Below, piece after piece: positions 53,648 through 62,417 of a DNA stretch of 64,000 nucleotides. The notes under the pieces were generated by a model. The model saw only the letters and a program-made list of their open reading frames with translations. It was not told where the DNA came from and did no database searches. Every line of letters starts with the position of its first letter. The stretch's first letter is position 1. The DNA comes from UBA7672 sp044224605 (GTDB taxonomy: Bacteria; Pseudomonadota; Alphaproteobacteria; Caulobacterales; Hyphomonadaceae), in contig JBGAKC010000009.1 in the NCBI GenBank assembly GCA_044224605.1, forward strand, positions 62,001-126,000, read 5' to 3'. The position numbers were made by a program, and so were the translations under genes.

Positions 53648-54529
53648 TTAGGCGCGCTCGGCCTTCTTCACGTCGGTCCAGAGAGCTTCCTGTTCGTCCA
53701 GCGTGAGGCTGGCGAAGTCCTGTCCCCGTTTCCGGGCCAGCTCTTCCATACCCGAAAATCGTTTCACAAACTTTGCGTTGGCGCTGCGAAGCGCCTCTTC
53801 CGGGTCGACGGACAGCTTCCGGCAGAGATTGGCGACAACGAACAGCATGTCGCCCAGCTCCTCGGCGATGTGGGCCTGGTCCTTCACCGGAGCCTCGATC
53901 GCCTCCTCGAGTTCACCGATCTCTTCCTGGAGCTTATCTAATACTGGTCCGGCAGACGGCCAATCGAACCCGACCCGTCCGGCGCGCTTGGTCAGCTTCT
54001 CGGCTCGCATCAGCGCCGGCAGCGCCAGCGCCACCCCATCCAGCGCGCTGACCGGACCGTTCTTCGCCTTCTTCGCCCGCTCGATTGCCTTCATGACCTC
54101 CCAGGCGCCGGTCTGGGCGTCCGCGCTGTGGATAACCTTGTCGCCGAAAACGTGGGGGTGTCGGTCGACCATCTTTTCGATCAGCGACCGGACGACGTCG
54201 TCGATGTTGAAGTGTCCGGCTTCCTCGGCCATGCGCGCGTGGAAGACCGACTGGAACAGCAAGTCGCCCAGCTCGCCCTTCAGCTCCCCCATGTCCTTCT
54301 TCTGGATCGCGTCGGCGACCTCGTAGGCTTCCTCGATCGTGTATGGCGCGATGGTCTCGAAGGTCTGCTCCAGATCCCAAGGGCAGCCGGTCCCGGGCGT
54401 GCGCAGCCGGGCCATTAACGTCACCAGATCGCGCCATGCGTCCCCTGACGAGGGGAGGGAGCGGTCCTCAGCTGGACCCACAGCCGGGCTCGCGCCGGCC
54501 TCTGTTTTCTTCCCGGCCGGATCAGACAT
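53648..54529 (-). CDS. mazG: Nucleoside triphosphate pyrophosphohydrolase MazG
   Basis: A 293-aa all-alpha NTP-PPase that removes abnormal nucleotides and, in enterobacteria, limits ppGpp effects. Two MazG modules are visible. The first has CPWDLEQTFETI, EEAYEVADAI, LKGELGDLLFQSVFHARMAEE; the second has KLQEEIGELEEAI and AEELGDMLFVVANLCR with the paired acidic metal ligands. The start at 54529 is placed after GAAGGCG; an ATG at 54544 is also possible. It begins 65 bases after the MBL gene's end. Confidence 0.92.
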   Translation of the reverse strand: MSDPAGKKTEAGASPAVGPAEDRSLPSSGDAWRDLVTLMARLRTPGTGCPWDLEQTFETIAPYTIEEAYEVADAIQKKDMGELKGELGDLLFQSVFHARMAEEAGHFNIDDVVRSLIEKMVDRHPHVFGDKVIHSADAQTGAWEVMKAIERAKKAKNGPVSALDGVALALPALMRAEKLTKRAGRVGFDWPSAGPVLDKLQEEIGELEEAIEAPVKDQAHIAEELGDMLFVVANLCRKLSVDPEEALRSANAKFVKRFSGMEELARKRGQDFASLTLDEQEALWTDVKKAERA

Positions 54530-54594
54530 CGCCTTCGCCCCCATATACGCCAGTCGCATAATCAACATTATGGGCAAAATGGACCGGTCTGAAA

Positions 54595-55440
54595 TCAAGC
54601 ATTTGCTGGCATTTCCAGTTCGAGCCCGTCGAAGGCGGGCTCGACGCCCGCCGGCAGCTCTGCCCTCAGCTTCTGGTAGTCCAGATCCACATGAAGGTTC
54701 GTCAGGACCGACCGGCGCGGCTTGAGCCGCTCGATCCAGGCCAGCGCTTGCGAAACGCTCGCGTGGGTCGGATGGTCAGTGTATCGCAGCGCGTCGACCA
54801 CGAACGTGTCCAGCCTCCCCAGCCGCTCCAGGGTCTCCTCAGGCAGGCGGACGACGTCGTTGCAATAGGCAAAGGTCCCGATACGGAAGCCCAGCGACGG
54901 GATACCGCCGTGGTCCTGCGCCAAGGATAAGATATCCACAGTCCCGCCCGGGCCGTCGATCCGGACTACCCGCCCCGGCGCCAGGTCCAGTTTCTTGTCG
55001 AGGATCGCGGGATAGCCGCCCGAACCCTCGAAGCAGTAGTCGAACCTCCGGCCGAGGATGTCTCCGGTTACCTGGTTCATGTGGACAGGCATCCGCTTCC
55101 GGTGGCGGATGACCAGCGCCCGGAGATCGTCGATGCCGTGACACTGGTCGGCGTGCTCATGCGTCAGCAGGACGGCGTCGAGCCGGTCGATCCGGGCGGC
55201 CAGCAACTGTTCGCGCATATCCGGCGACGTATCGACCAGGACCAGTGTCGGATCGATGGAGCCTGGCGCCCATGAGCGGATCAGGATCGAGCAGCGGGAC
55301 CGGCGGTTACGCGGCTCGGCCGGGTCGCAGATGCCCCAGTCATTGCCGATTCGAGGAACGCCGCCGGACGAGCCACAGCCCAGGATGCGGACCTGCAACC
55401 TGCCCTTTGGCCCGACGCCTCCTGATACTGGGGGGCTCAT
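54595..55440 (-). CDS. MBL-fold metallohydrolase (PhnP-like)
   Basis: A 281-aa metallo-beta-lactamase-fold protein. Zn ligands are in the motif LLTHEHADQCHGIDDL and later TNLHVDLDY; the N-terminus ILGCGSSGGVPRIGNDWG is the usual PhnP/RNase Z-like start. Genes of this type sit next to tatD in many alphaproteobacteria. The exact substrate is unknown, probably a phosphodiester. It overlaps tatD by four bases. Confidence 0.9.
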   Translation of the reverse strand: MSPPVSGGVGPKGRLQVRILGCGSSGGVPRIGNDWGICDPAEPRNRRSRCSILIRSWAPGSIDPTLVLVDTSPDMREQLLAARIDRLDAVLLTHEHADQCHGIDDLRALVIRHRKRMPVHMNQVTGDILGRRFDYCFEGSGGYPAILDKKLDLAPGRVVRIDGPGGTVDILSLAQDHGGIPSLGFRIGTFAYCNDVVRLPEETLERLGRLDTFVVDALRYTDHPTHASVSQALAWIERLKPRRSVLTNLHVDLDYQKLRAELPAGVEPAFDGLELEMPANA

Positions 55441-56210
55441 GCCGGCCTCCGGAACAGCGCGATGGCGTTGGCGGTCGTCAGGCGGGCGGCCTCCTCGAAG
55501 CTCAGCCCCCGATGCTCAGCAAAGGCGCGGCACACGTCCACCAGATAAGCAGGCTCGTTGCGCCGCCCACGATGCGGGACGGGAGCAAGATACGGACAGT
55601 CGGTCTCGAGGATAATCCGCTCTAGCGGAACCTTCGCCATCACGTCGCGCACATCGGACGCGCCCTTGAATGACAGGATACCCGAGACCGAGAAGCTGGC
55701 GCCCAGATCCATCGCGCGCTCAGCCAGTCGCGCGCCGCTTGTGTAGCAGTGCATCAGGATGCGGAACGGCCCGCGCCTGAACTCGCGCTCAAGAATGTCG
55801 CCCGTGAGGTCGTCGGCCTCGCGCGTGTGGACGACTAGCAGCAGGCCGGTCTCACGCGCGGCGTGAATGTGCTCAACAAAGCTGCGCTCCTGCAGGACGA
55901 TGTCGCTATGGCCATAGTGCTGATCGAGTCCGGTCTCACCGATTCCGACGACCTTCGCATCGCGCGCCTCAGCGACGAGCGTCTTAGCTTCGAGCGACCA
56001 GTAATCCTTGGCGTAGTGTGGATGAACGCCGACGGTGCACATGATGTCGTCGTTGGCGTCAGCGATTGTCTTGACTGCAGAATAACGGTCAAGACGGTCG
56101 CAAATCGTCACCATGCGCGTGACGCCAGCCGCACGCGCCCGCGCAATCACGTCCGGCAGATCGGCGGCGAATTGCTCCGCATGCAGATTGACGTGGGTAT
56201 CGAACAGCAT
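55437..56210 (-). CDS. tatD: TatD-family metal-dependent hydrolase
   Basis: A 257-aa TIM-barrel hydrolase related to YcfH/TatD DNases. Metal-site stretches are GIGETGLDQHYGHSD, VVHTREADD, LMHCYTSGA and LETDCPYLAPVPHRGRRNEP. The N-terminal HxH motif (usually DSHCHL) reads FDTHVNLH, so the second His is replaced by Asn. The ATG at 56210 is chosen; a GTG at 56216 would overlap holB. The position between holB and the MBL gene is conserved in alphaproteobacteria. Confidence 0.9.
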   Translation of the reverse strand: MLFDTHVNLHAEQFAADLPDVIARARAAGVTRMVTICDRLDRYSAVKTIADANDDIMCTVGVHPHYAKDYWSLEAKTLVAEARDAKVVGIGETGLDQHYGHSDIVLQERSFVEHIHAARETGLLLVVHTREADDLTGDILEREFRRGPFRILMHCYTSGARLAERAMDLGASFSVSGILSFKGASDVRDVMAKVPLERIILETDCPYLAPVPHRGRRNEPAYLVDVCRAFAEHRGLSFEEAARLTTANAIALFRRPA

Positions 56211-56212
56211 CG

Positions 56213-57184
56213 TCACGCGCCCGTGCGCGCAAGCCGCGCGACGCGCGACAATGCGGCAGCGATCGTCTGCGCGCGATCCTGGTTGAGCGCCTTCGCCTCT
56301 GCGTCGATGCGCATCACGTCGAGCGCAGCGGACGCCCAGTCTCCTGCGACGACAGGGTCGGTCTCGCGCGCGGCTCGCTTCTGCAGGCTGATGCGTAAGG
56401 ACTCCATGGCCGCAGCCATCGATGCATCGTTCTTCGAAGCTTGCGACAGAGCCGCCTGGAAGGCGCGCGCATCTGACTCGGCAAGCGTGCGAAGCGCCGC
56501 GGTGATTGCATCGGCGGCGGCGCCAGCATCGGCGCCTTCAAGCTCCAGCGCGCGGCCCGGACGGCCAGGCGCAATGCGCGCGATCTCATCCGCGCGCGCG
56601 CCCGTCACGCCGCCGGCCGCAAGCGCCGACAAAGTGTCGTGTTCGTTGAGCGCGTTGCAGCGCAGGACGCGGCAACGACTGCGCACGGTCGGCAGCAACA
56701 GCTGTTCGCCATGAGAGATCAGGAACAGCACGGCGCGCGCCGGCGGCTCCTCGAGCGTCTTAAGCACGGCGTTGGCGCCGAAGCGGTTCATCTCATCGAC
56801 GGCGTCAATGATCGCCACGCGCCAGCCGCCCATCGCCGGACGCATAGCAAAGAACTCGGAGAGCTCGCGCACGCTGTCGACCGGGATCTCCGACTTCTGC
56901 TTGCCCTTGTCATCGACCGGCCGGCGGATGATGCGCATGTCCGGATGGCTGCCAGCGACAAGCAGACGACCCACCGCCGACTCTGCCGTCATCGTCAGCT
57001 GACCATCTCCATTGCCGAGGAGATGCATCGCGAACTGCAGCGCTAGTCGCGCCTTGCCGACGCCACGCGGCCCGCGCAGCAGCCAACCATGATGCAGCTT
57101 GCCGGAGGCAGCCGCCGTCAGGAATTCCTGCTTCGCTGCGCCGTGACCGAATACCTGGCCAAGTTCACTGGCGGCGACTTCCAT
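56213..57184 (-). CDS. holB: DNA polymerase III delta' subunit
   Basis: The delta' subunit is the stator of the clamp loader. It is 323 aa: the N-terminal AAA+ domain contains WLLRGPRGVGKARLAL (P-loop-like) and EMNRFGANAVLKTLEEPPA (sensor region), followed by RSRCRVLRCN. No CxxC zinc module is present, which some relatives have. The ATG at 57184 shares a base with the tmk stop (TGATG). Confidence 0.93.
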   Translation of the reverse strand: MEVAASELGQVFGHGAAKQEFLTAAASGKLHHGWLLRGPRGVGKARLALQFAMHLLGNGDGQLTMTAESAVGRLLVAGSHPDMRIIRRPVDDKGKQKSEIPVDSVRELSEFFAMRPAMGGWRVAIIDAVDEMNRFGANAVLKTLEEPPARAVLFLISHGEQLLLPTVRSRCRVLRCNALNEHDTLSALAAGGVTGARADEIARIAPGRPGRALELEGADAGAAADAITAALRTLAESDARAFQAALSQASKNDASMAAAMESLRISLQKRAARETDPVVAGDWASAALDVMRIDAEAKALNQDRAQTIAAALSRVARLARTGA

Positions 57185-57828
57185 CACGCGCCTCCGCCAA
57201 GGCGCTCGTCGATCGTCTTCATCGCAAGGTCGGCCAGCGCATCCGGCGCAAGCGACGCATCAAGCACCACACAGCGCTGCGGATCGGTTCTGGCGATCTC
57301 GAGGAAGGCCCGGTGGACCGCCTCATGATAGCTGAGCATGCGGGACTCGATCGCGTCCTTGTCGTTGGCGCGCGCCGTCATGCGATGCCGCGCCGCAAAG
57401 AGGGGCAGGTCGAGAATCAGCGTGAGATCCGGCGTTGTTTCGCCAACGCAGATCTGGTCGAGCGTTTCGATCTGGTCGGACGGCACATGGCCGGCGGCGG
57501 CCTGATAAGCGCGCGTTGAATCCGAGAACCGGTCGCACAGCACCCAGGCTCCAGACGCCAACGAAGGGCGGATGAGCCTGTCGAGATGATCGCGGCGCGC
57601 TGCATAGAATAGCAACGTTTCCACGATAGGCTCCCAGCTTCCCACTTCAGGTGGTGGATTAAGGATCATGCGCCTCAACGCTTCCGCGCCGGGCGTTCCC
57701 CCAGGTTCGCGCGTACGGATGATTTTAGTTCCGCGGGCCGTCAGACGGGCTTCGAGCGCAGCCGCAAGTGTCGACTTGCCTACGCCCTCCCCCCCTTCCA
57801 GCGTGATGAACCGCCCGCGCGAAGCCAA
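57184..57828 (-). CDS. tmk: Thymidylate kinase
   Basis: Phosphorylates dTMP to dTDP for DNA synthesis. It is 214 aa. The P-loop is FITLEGGEGVGKSTL, and the REPGGTPGAE and CDRFSDSTRAYQ stretches are typical of the family. The start is a TTG at 57828, directly after the dac stop; no suitable ATG exists. It is coupled to the dac gene upstream and to holB downstream. Confidence 0.95.
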   Translation of the reverse strand: MASRGRFITLEGGEGVGKSTLAAALEARLTARGTKIIRTREPGGTPGAEALRRMILNPPPEVGSWEPIVETLLFYAARRDHLDRLIRPSLASGAWVLCDRFSDSTRAYQAAAGHVPSDQIETLDQICVGETTPDLTLILDLPLFAARHRMTARANDKDAIESRMLSYHEAVHRAFLEIARTDPQRCVVLDASLAPDALADLAMKTIDERLGGGA

Positions 57829-57831
57829 TAC

Positions 57832-59019
57832 CTATTCGCCTTTCAGCCCCGCCATGGCCTTGCCGATGATGCCGAGCTGATTGACGGTCTTGGCGGCCGC
57901 GACCGGGATTTTTTTCGGCGCCGTTCCGGGCGCCGTGATGACCAGCTCCCCGACAATATCGCCTTCCTTCACCGGCGCCGCCAGAGGGCCTTTGTAGACG
58001 ACTTCGCCCTTCACTTTATCCACAGCGTCCAAATGGAGGCCAATAGCGTAGTCCTCGGTCGAGATCAGCGAGACCTTTTCCGCCTCGCCCAGCCAGACGT
58101 CGGCCACGGCGACTTCTGCGCCCTTGCTGACGAGTCTGGCGGCTGTGAAGTCGAGGAAGGCCGAGCGCATGACGCGGGGGGCTTCCGTCTTCCGCGCCGT
58201 CTCGTTCTCGAGGCCATTGAGAACGATGATGCGGCGGTGACCATCGCGCACAGCCGAACCGACGAGGCCGAAGCCCGAAACCGAAAGGTGGCCCGTCTTC
58301 ACGCCGTCCGAACCCGGCAACTCGCGCAGTAGCGGGTTGCGGTTGTACTGGCGCGTCTTGTTGAAGGTGAACTCCGGCTCCGAGAACATCGGGTAGTATT
58401 CCGGGAAGTCATGGATGATGCGGTACGCGATCGTCGCGATGTCGTGCGCGCTCATGCGATGACTCGGATCGTCAAGGCCGGTGGCGTTGGCAAACCTCGA
58501 CGCCGTCATGCCGAGTTCCTTCGCACGCGCCGTCGCCTGACGCGCATAAGCTTCTTCGGAACCGAACAGGCCTTCAGCCAGCACGATGCAGGCGTCGTTG
58601 CCCGAGACGATGATTGCGCCCTTGAGGAGGTCCTGTACCGAAACCGAGGAGTGGATCGGCAGGAACATGGTCGAGCCGTCCGTGCCTGCGCCGCCGGTGC
58701 GCCAGGCGTGTTCGCTGACGGTGAACTGGTCGGTCAGCTTGAGGCGGCCGGCTTTGATGCGCTCGAAGACCATATAGTAGAGCATGAGTTTCGACATCGA
58801 AGCGGGGATCATCGCTTCATCGCCGCGCTTGGAATAAAGCGGGATGCCGTTGTCGCCATCCATGATGAAGGCGTAGGTCGCGCTGGTGTTGAGCGGGTCA
58901 GCTGCGAGCTGTGCAGCGATATCAACCTGCGGGGCCGGCGCCGGAGCGGGTGCAGGCGGCTGGGCCACGGCGCTGGTGGCCAGCAGGGCGGCAAGCAGGG
59001 TTCCAGCGATCAGGCGCAT
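57832..59019 (-). CDS. D-alanyl-D-alanine carboxypeptidase (PBP5/6-like)
   Basis: A 395-aa exported penicillin-binding protein that trims the pentapeptide of peptidoglycan. The signal peptide MRLIAGTLLAALLATSAVAQ is followed by a Pro/Ala linker and the peptidase domain. The SxxK motif is ASMSK (S74-K77), SxN is SGN (139-141) and KTG is DGVKTGH. The C-terminal PBP5-type beta domain is present (VVYKGPLAAPVKEGDIVGEL). The ATG at 59019 is preferred over 59049. It lies between rlpA and tmk in the usual order. Confidence 0.94.
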   Translation of the reverse strand: MRLIAGTLLAALLATSAVAQPPAPAPAPAPQVDIAAQLAADPLNTSATYAFIMDGDNGIPLYSKRGDEAMIPASMSKLMLYYMVFERIKAGRLKLTDQFTVSEHAWRTGGAGTDGSTMFLPIHSSVSVQDLLKGAIIVSGNDACIVLAEGLFGSEEAYARQATARAKELGMTASRFANATGLDDPSHRMSAHDIATIAYRIIHDFPEYYPMFSEPEFTFNKTRQYNRNPLLRELPGSDGVKTGHLSVSGFGLVGSAVRDGHRRIIVLNGLENETARKTEAPRVMRSAFLDFTAARLVSKGAEVAVADVWLGEAEKVSLISTEDYAIGLHLDAVDKVKGEVVYKGPLAAPVKEGDIVGELVITAPGTAPKKIPVAAAKTVNQLGIIGKAMAGLKGE

Positions 59020-59158
59020 AACGGCAGACTCCCTCGAGAATCCGCCCACATGAAGGCGCTTCGGGTGTTTCCGTCAACCGCCAGAAAGCCGCTGTTTCCA
59101 GCCGTTTGTGAGCAGGTTGGGACGGATTCGCCGCCCCCGCCCTGCCCGGTCCTCCGGC

Positions 59159-60229
59159 CTAGTCTAGCTTCGCAACCACCAGCGTCTTCGTGCCGGCGTT
59201 GTTGAAGCGGTTCTGGGCGTCCTCGGCCTGGTCGCGCGTCGCCCACGGACCGACCATCACGCGATAGTAGTCCGAGCCATTGACCGACACGGCGACGATC
59301 GAAACCGGGGCCGACGTGCGAAGTTGGTCGCGCAGCGCGTTGGCGTTGGCGAGGTCGGCGAACGAGCCGGCCTGGAGGAAGAAGCCGGTCTGAGTCTGGA
59401 CCGGTTGTGCAACCGGGGCAGGCGTGGCGGGCTTGGCAGCCAGCGGCGCCATCGGCTTCACGACAACGTCGAGTTTCTGTTGCTGGACCCGTTGGACCGG
59501 GGCGGCATTGGCTTCAGCCGGGGCGGGGCCGACATACTGGACGCGGACCTTGGCGGTGCCGTTCTTGTGCATGTCGAGCGCAGCGCCTGCAGCTTTCGAC
59601 AGGTCGATGATGCGGTCGTCGACGAACGGACCGCGATCGTTGAGGCGCACGATCACCGATTTGCCGTTCGCGAGGTTCGTCACGCGAACCAGCGACGGGA
59701 TCGGCAGGGTCGGGTGAGCGGCCGTCATGGCCATCTCGTCAAACACTTCACCTGAAGCCGCATCCTTGCCGTGAAAGGTCGGGCCGTACCACGAGGCGAT
59801 GCCAACTTCGTCATAGTTTGGCTCGTAGGCTGGGACATACCATTTGCCGGCGACCTGGTAGGGAGGGCCGGCATATGGCTCGGCGAAAGCCGGGGCGGAC
59901 TGCAGACCGCGCGAGGGTTCGCTGCGGGTCGTTGGCGTTACGGGCATCGGGCCGAAATTGGCATTCACGACGGGCTCGGCGGCGATCGGGGAGGTCTCGA
60001 AGGTCGGAATGCGTGAGTGGGGCGCGACGCTGAGCGTCATCGAAGCCGCATTGTTCTCGAGCCGAACGATCCTGGAAGCCGGCGCGGCCGACTTGTAGAC
60101 AATGGGAGCGGCCTGGGCCTGCGCCGGAGCATTGCCCGCAAGGCTGAACACCGCCGCGATCATCGCAACGCCCGTGATCGTCCACTTGCCGATGCCAACG
60201 CGCGCTTTGCCGGTCACTTCCATAGCCAT
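59159..60229 (-). CDS. rlpA: RlpA-like septal-ring protein with SPOR domain
   Basis: A 356-aa envelope protein. The order is: a TM/signal segment (~residues 15-40), a Pro/Ala-rich linker, a double-psi beta-barrel domain (GIASWYGPTFHGKDAASGE, VRVTNLANGKSVIVRLNDRG, the catalytic-type DRGPF and IDLSKAAGAAL), and a C-terminal SPOR domain (GFFLQAGSFADLANANALR) that binds denuded glycan at division sites. AGGG precedes the ATG at 60229. It heads the dac-tmk-holB block. Confidence 0.92.
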   Translation of the reverse strand: MAMEVTGKARVGIGKWTITGVAMIAAVFSLAGNAPAQAQAAPIVYKSAAPASRIVRLENNAASMTLSVAPHSRIPTFETSPIAAEPVVNANFGPMPVTPTTRSEPSRGLQSAPAFAEPYAGPPYQVAGKWYVPAYEPNYDEVGIASWYGPTFHGKDAASGEVFDEMAMTAAHPTLPIPSLVRVTNLANGKSVIVRLNDRGPFVDDRIIDLSKAAGAALDMHKNGTAKVRVQYVGPAPAEANAAPVQRVQQQKLDVVVKPMAPLAAKPATPAPVAQPVQTQTGFFLQAGSFADLANANALRDQLRTSAPVSIVAVSVNGSDYYRVMVGPWATRDQAEDAQNRFNNAGTKTLVVAKLD

Positions 60230-60526
60230 CAATCCCTATTGAGACGAGCCACGGAAGTCCCCCGGGCCCGAACCGCTCTTCTGGCGGCAGGACGGACCCT
60301 AACGGACGCGAATTTCCGCCCGTAAACCAAGATTGGTGTAATTTCATCGATATTGCCGCGATCGGCGGACTCATTAGCGAGGCCACGCCAATTCAACCGA
60401 AACGGCGCCGCCGGGTTCACGATTTTCGAGAAAAACGTCGCATTCAGGCGCCCTGCCCCCCTGCGGCGAGGCCTCTTCGCATAAACCATTTTTCTTTGCA
60501 GCAAACCCCGACTACATGAGCGCGAC

Positions 60527-60616
60527 GGAGAGATGGCCGAGTGGTTTAAGGCACCGGTCTTGAAAACCGGCGTGGGGGAAACTCCACCGTGGGTTCGAAT
60601 CCCACTCTCTCCGCCA
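60527..60616 (+). tRNA. tRNA-Ser (UGA)
   Basis: A 90-base tRNA with a long variable arm. The acceptor GGAGAGA pairs with TCTCTCC, discriminator G, and an encoded CCA. The anticodon loop CTTGAAA reads UGA, the class-II variable arm is GTGGGGGAAACTCCAC, and the T-arm is GGGTTCGAATCCC. A T-run follows directly (CTTTTTTT), suggesting termination. Confidence 0.96.
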
Positions 60617-60622
60617 CTTTTT

Positions 60623-61093
60623 TTAGGACGCCTGGGCAAGCTCCAAGGCCAGCGTTTCGATCTCGACGGGCATTGCTTGCGGAACGATTTCCAAGTCATT
60701 CACCGCCGTCGCCGTCAGCATGACCTCCGGGGAGACCATCAGGCTTGCAACGCAGGCGTTGAATGCCGCCAGAACCTGGGACAGCGACGGCTCCGTGAAT
60801 ATGAGATCGTGCTCCGTATCGACCTCGAACGTCTGGATATTGCCTCGTGCAAATGGCGCCCATCCGAGCGAGGCGCCGCTGCGAAGGAAGTTCATGCGAG
60901 CGTCCTTGGCCCGGATGATCACAACGCCGGTCTTTAACTCCGGAGTGTTGTAGGCCCACTGCGTGCGTTTGTAGGCGATATCGACGGCGTCTGACGCTGC
61001 CTCAAGCGGCGTGCGGACTGTATTGTGTTCCTGGACGCCCATCAGCTTGCGGATGCGTGGCCGCAGCCGGTACTTCCAAAGGACCTGCGGCAA
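60623..61093 (-). pseudogene. Remnant of an NRPS-type thioesterase C-terminal domain
   Basis: An open frame of up to 156 aa. The stretch LKTGVVIIRAKDARMN, then SLGWAPFARGNIQTF with FEVDTEHDLIFTEPSLSQVL following, matches the end of peptide-synthetase thioesterase domains (lFra..., LGW..l..G..evh.v.GdH..ml.eP.v..va). The final His corresponds to the catalytic His. The catalytic Ser and Asp regions are missing, so the protein can hardly be active. The first codon is a TTG right after a stop. A phosphopantetheinyl transferase relic lies just upstream on the same strand. Confidence 0.5.
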
Positions 61094-61149
61094 CTATCGT
61101 ATCTCCGCGCCCGCACACGATGAAGATTGCGCAAACGATCGATCATGGT

Positions 61150-61378
61150 GACGGGGCGACGCCGCGGGCCCGAAGCTCAAAGCCTCCGGCGTAACGCCGA
61201 GCACGCGCGCCACCGTCCACCGGTCCCGGTCGATCGCGCGAGCGAAACGATCCGCCCTGCCCCTCTCCTCCACGGAAAGCTGCAGTCCGAGGCGCGTAGT
61301 CTCGTCCGCTGGCAGGTCCAGCCGCTACAGCAGTATCTCGACTTCAACGGGTCGGGCGATGTCAGCCACGGGACGCAG
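61150..61378 (-). pseudogene. Remnant of an Sfp-type 4'-phosphopantetheinyl transferase
   Basis: Minus-strand codons from 61378 downward read RLRPVADIARPVEVEILL, then a TAG at 61325-61327, then RLDLPADETTRLGLQL, SVEERGRADRFARAIDRDRW and VLGVTPEALSFGP. This is the N-terminal half of a PPTase (the EERxRAxRF region and LGVxPexLxF). A stretch expected between WTVAR and VLGV is missing, the frame contains a stop, and the C-terminal catalytic half is absent. The rest of the 61094-61615 gap shows no gene. It lies beside the thioesterase tail on the same strand. Confidence 0.55.
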
Positions 61379-61615
61379 ACGGCTCCGCTTGTTGCTGATT
61401 CAGCGCCGCGGACGCGCTATCCGGAATGGAAAACACGCCGCAGCCCCCGCTTCCGCGATGCAAGCGCCAGACCCCCCGATATTTCGAGAGCTGTTTCGAA
61501 CTAGCCCAGACCCGGACACATCCCTGCCAGCTGTCCGGTTAACGTCCCGGTTGCGCGCAAACGCTTTCCCGCACGATAACATCGACAGACAGGCGGGTGT
61601 GGAGTCTCGGGGCGG

Positions 61616-62203
61616 ATGTGGTTCGATAACGTCGGCACGTTCATCGAGTTTGGCTTCCGGCACATCATTCCGGATGGGCCTGACCACATGCTGTTCGTCG
61701 CCGCTCTCTTCCTCAACGCCCGCGGCTGGACGTCCCTGCTGTTTCAGGTGACGGCCTTCACGCTCGCCCACACCATCACGCTAGCCCTCGCCTCTACCGG
61801 CCTCGTCGAGGCGCCGGCGAACCTCGTCGAGCCGATGATCGCCCTTTCGATCGCCGTGCTGGCGCTGGAGGCAATCTTCTTCAACAGGCCGAATATCTGG
61901 CGTCTGCCGGTGATCTTCGCCTTCGGCCTCTTCCACGGCCTCGGCTTCGGCGCTCAGATGAAGGTCTATCTCGAGAACGCTGACCTTTCCGCCGGCCTCG
62001 TCGGCATCACCGTGGGCGTCGAGGCCGGTCACCTCACCATTCTCGTCGCAACTGCCGTAATCGCCTTTGCCGCGCAGGCTGCGCTCAAGGTCGCCGGCAT
62101 CTCGGAATACTACCGCCGCGCCTTCGTCATCCCGGTCGCCGCCATCATCGCCGCCATCGGCCTCTACTGGACCCTCCAGCGCACCGGCCTGCTGCCAGCC
62201 TGA
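61616..62203 (+). CDS. HupE/UreJ-family membrane protein
   Basis: A 195-aa protein with about six TM helices. Family markers are FGFRHIIPDGPDHMLFV (His-containing), FTLAHTITLAL and FGLFHGLGFG, which contain the conserved His residues. HupE/UreJ relatives carry nickel or cobalt for hydrogenase and urease, but this HupE-like group is found without those enzymes, and no nickel enzyme is in the window. GGGGCGG precedes the ATG at close spacing. Confidence 0.85.
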   Translation: MWFDNVGTFIEFGFRHIIPDGPDHMLFVAALFLNARGWTSLLFQVTAFTLAHTITLALASTGLVEAPANLVEPMIALSIAVLALEAIFFNRPNIWRLPVIFAFGLFHGLGFGAQMKVYLENADLSAGLVGITVGVEAGHLTILVATAVIAFAAQAALKVAGISEYYRRAFVIPVAAIIAAIGLYWTLQRTGLLPA

Positions 62204-62220
62204 GTCCCACCTTCCTCATC

Positions 62221-62317
62221 TCATCCCGGCCGCAACGAAGCGGAGAGCTGGGACCCAGCCATCCGCCGTCGGGCTCTCGCAATGGGTCGGATAGCGCTTC
62301 GCGCCTCCGGGATAACA
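62221..62317 (-). repeat. Dispersed ~100-bp palindrome-ended repeat, copy 2
   Basis: The reverse complement of this segment matches 17721-17820 in blocks: TATCCCGGA at one end, AGCGCTATCCG, GCTCTCCGCTTCG, and CGGCCGGGATGA at the other. The spacer between blocks differs in length. It lies between the HupE-like gene and msrA. Confidence 0.65.
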
Positions 62318-62417
62318 AGCTGAATTTGGCGATCACACCTGGCCGGCCCGAGCTGCGCTTCCGCTCCCCCTAATCCCGCCCTACATAGGGACCACAACCA
62401 ACCCACGGAGATCAGCC

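Noticed and set aside
60229..60699. Minus-strand frame containing GIRTHGGVSPTPVFKTGALN
   Set aside because: False translation across the antisense strand of tRNA-Ser.
61127..61504. 125-codon plus-strand frame
   Set aside because: Arg/Ser/Pro-rich without pattern; the opposite strand holds the PPTase relic that explains the sequence.
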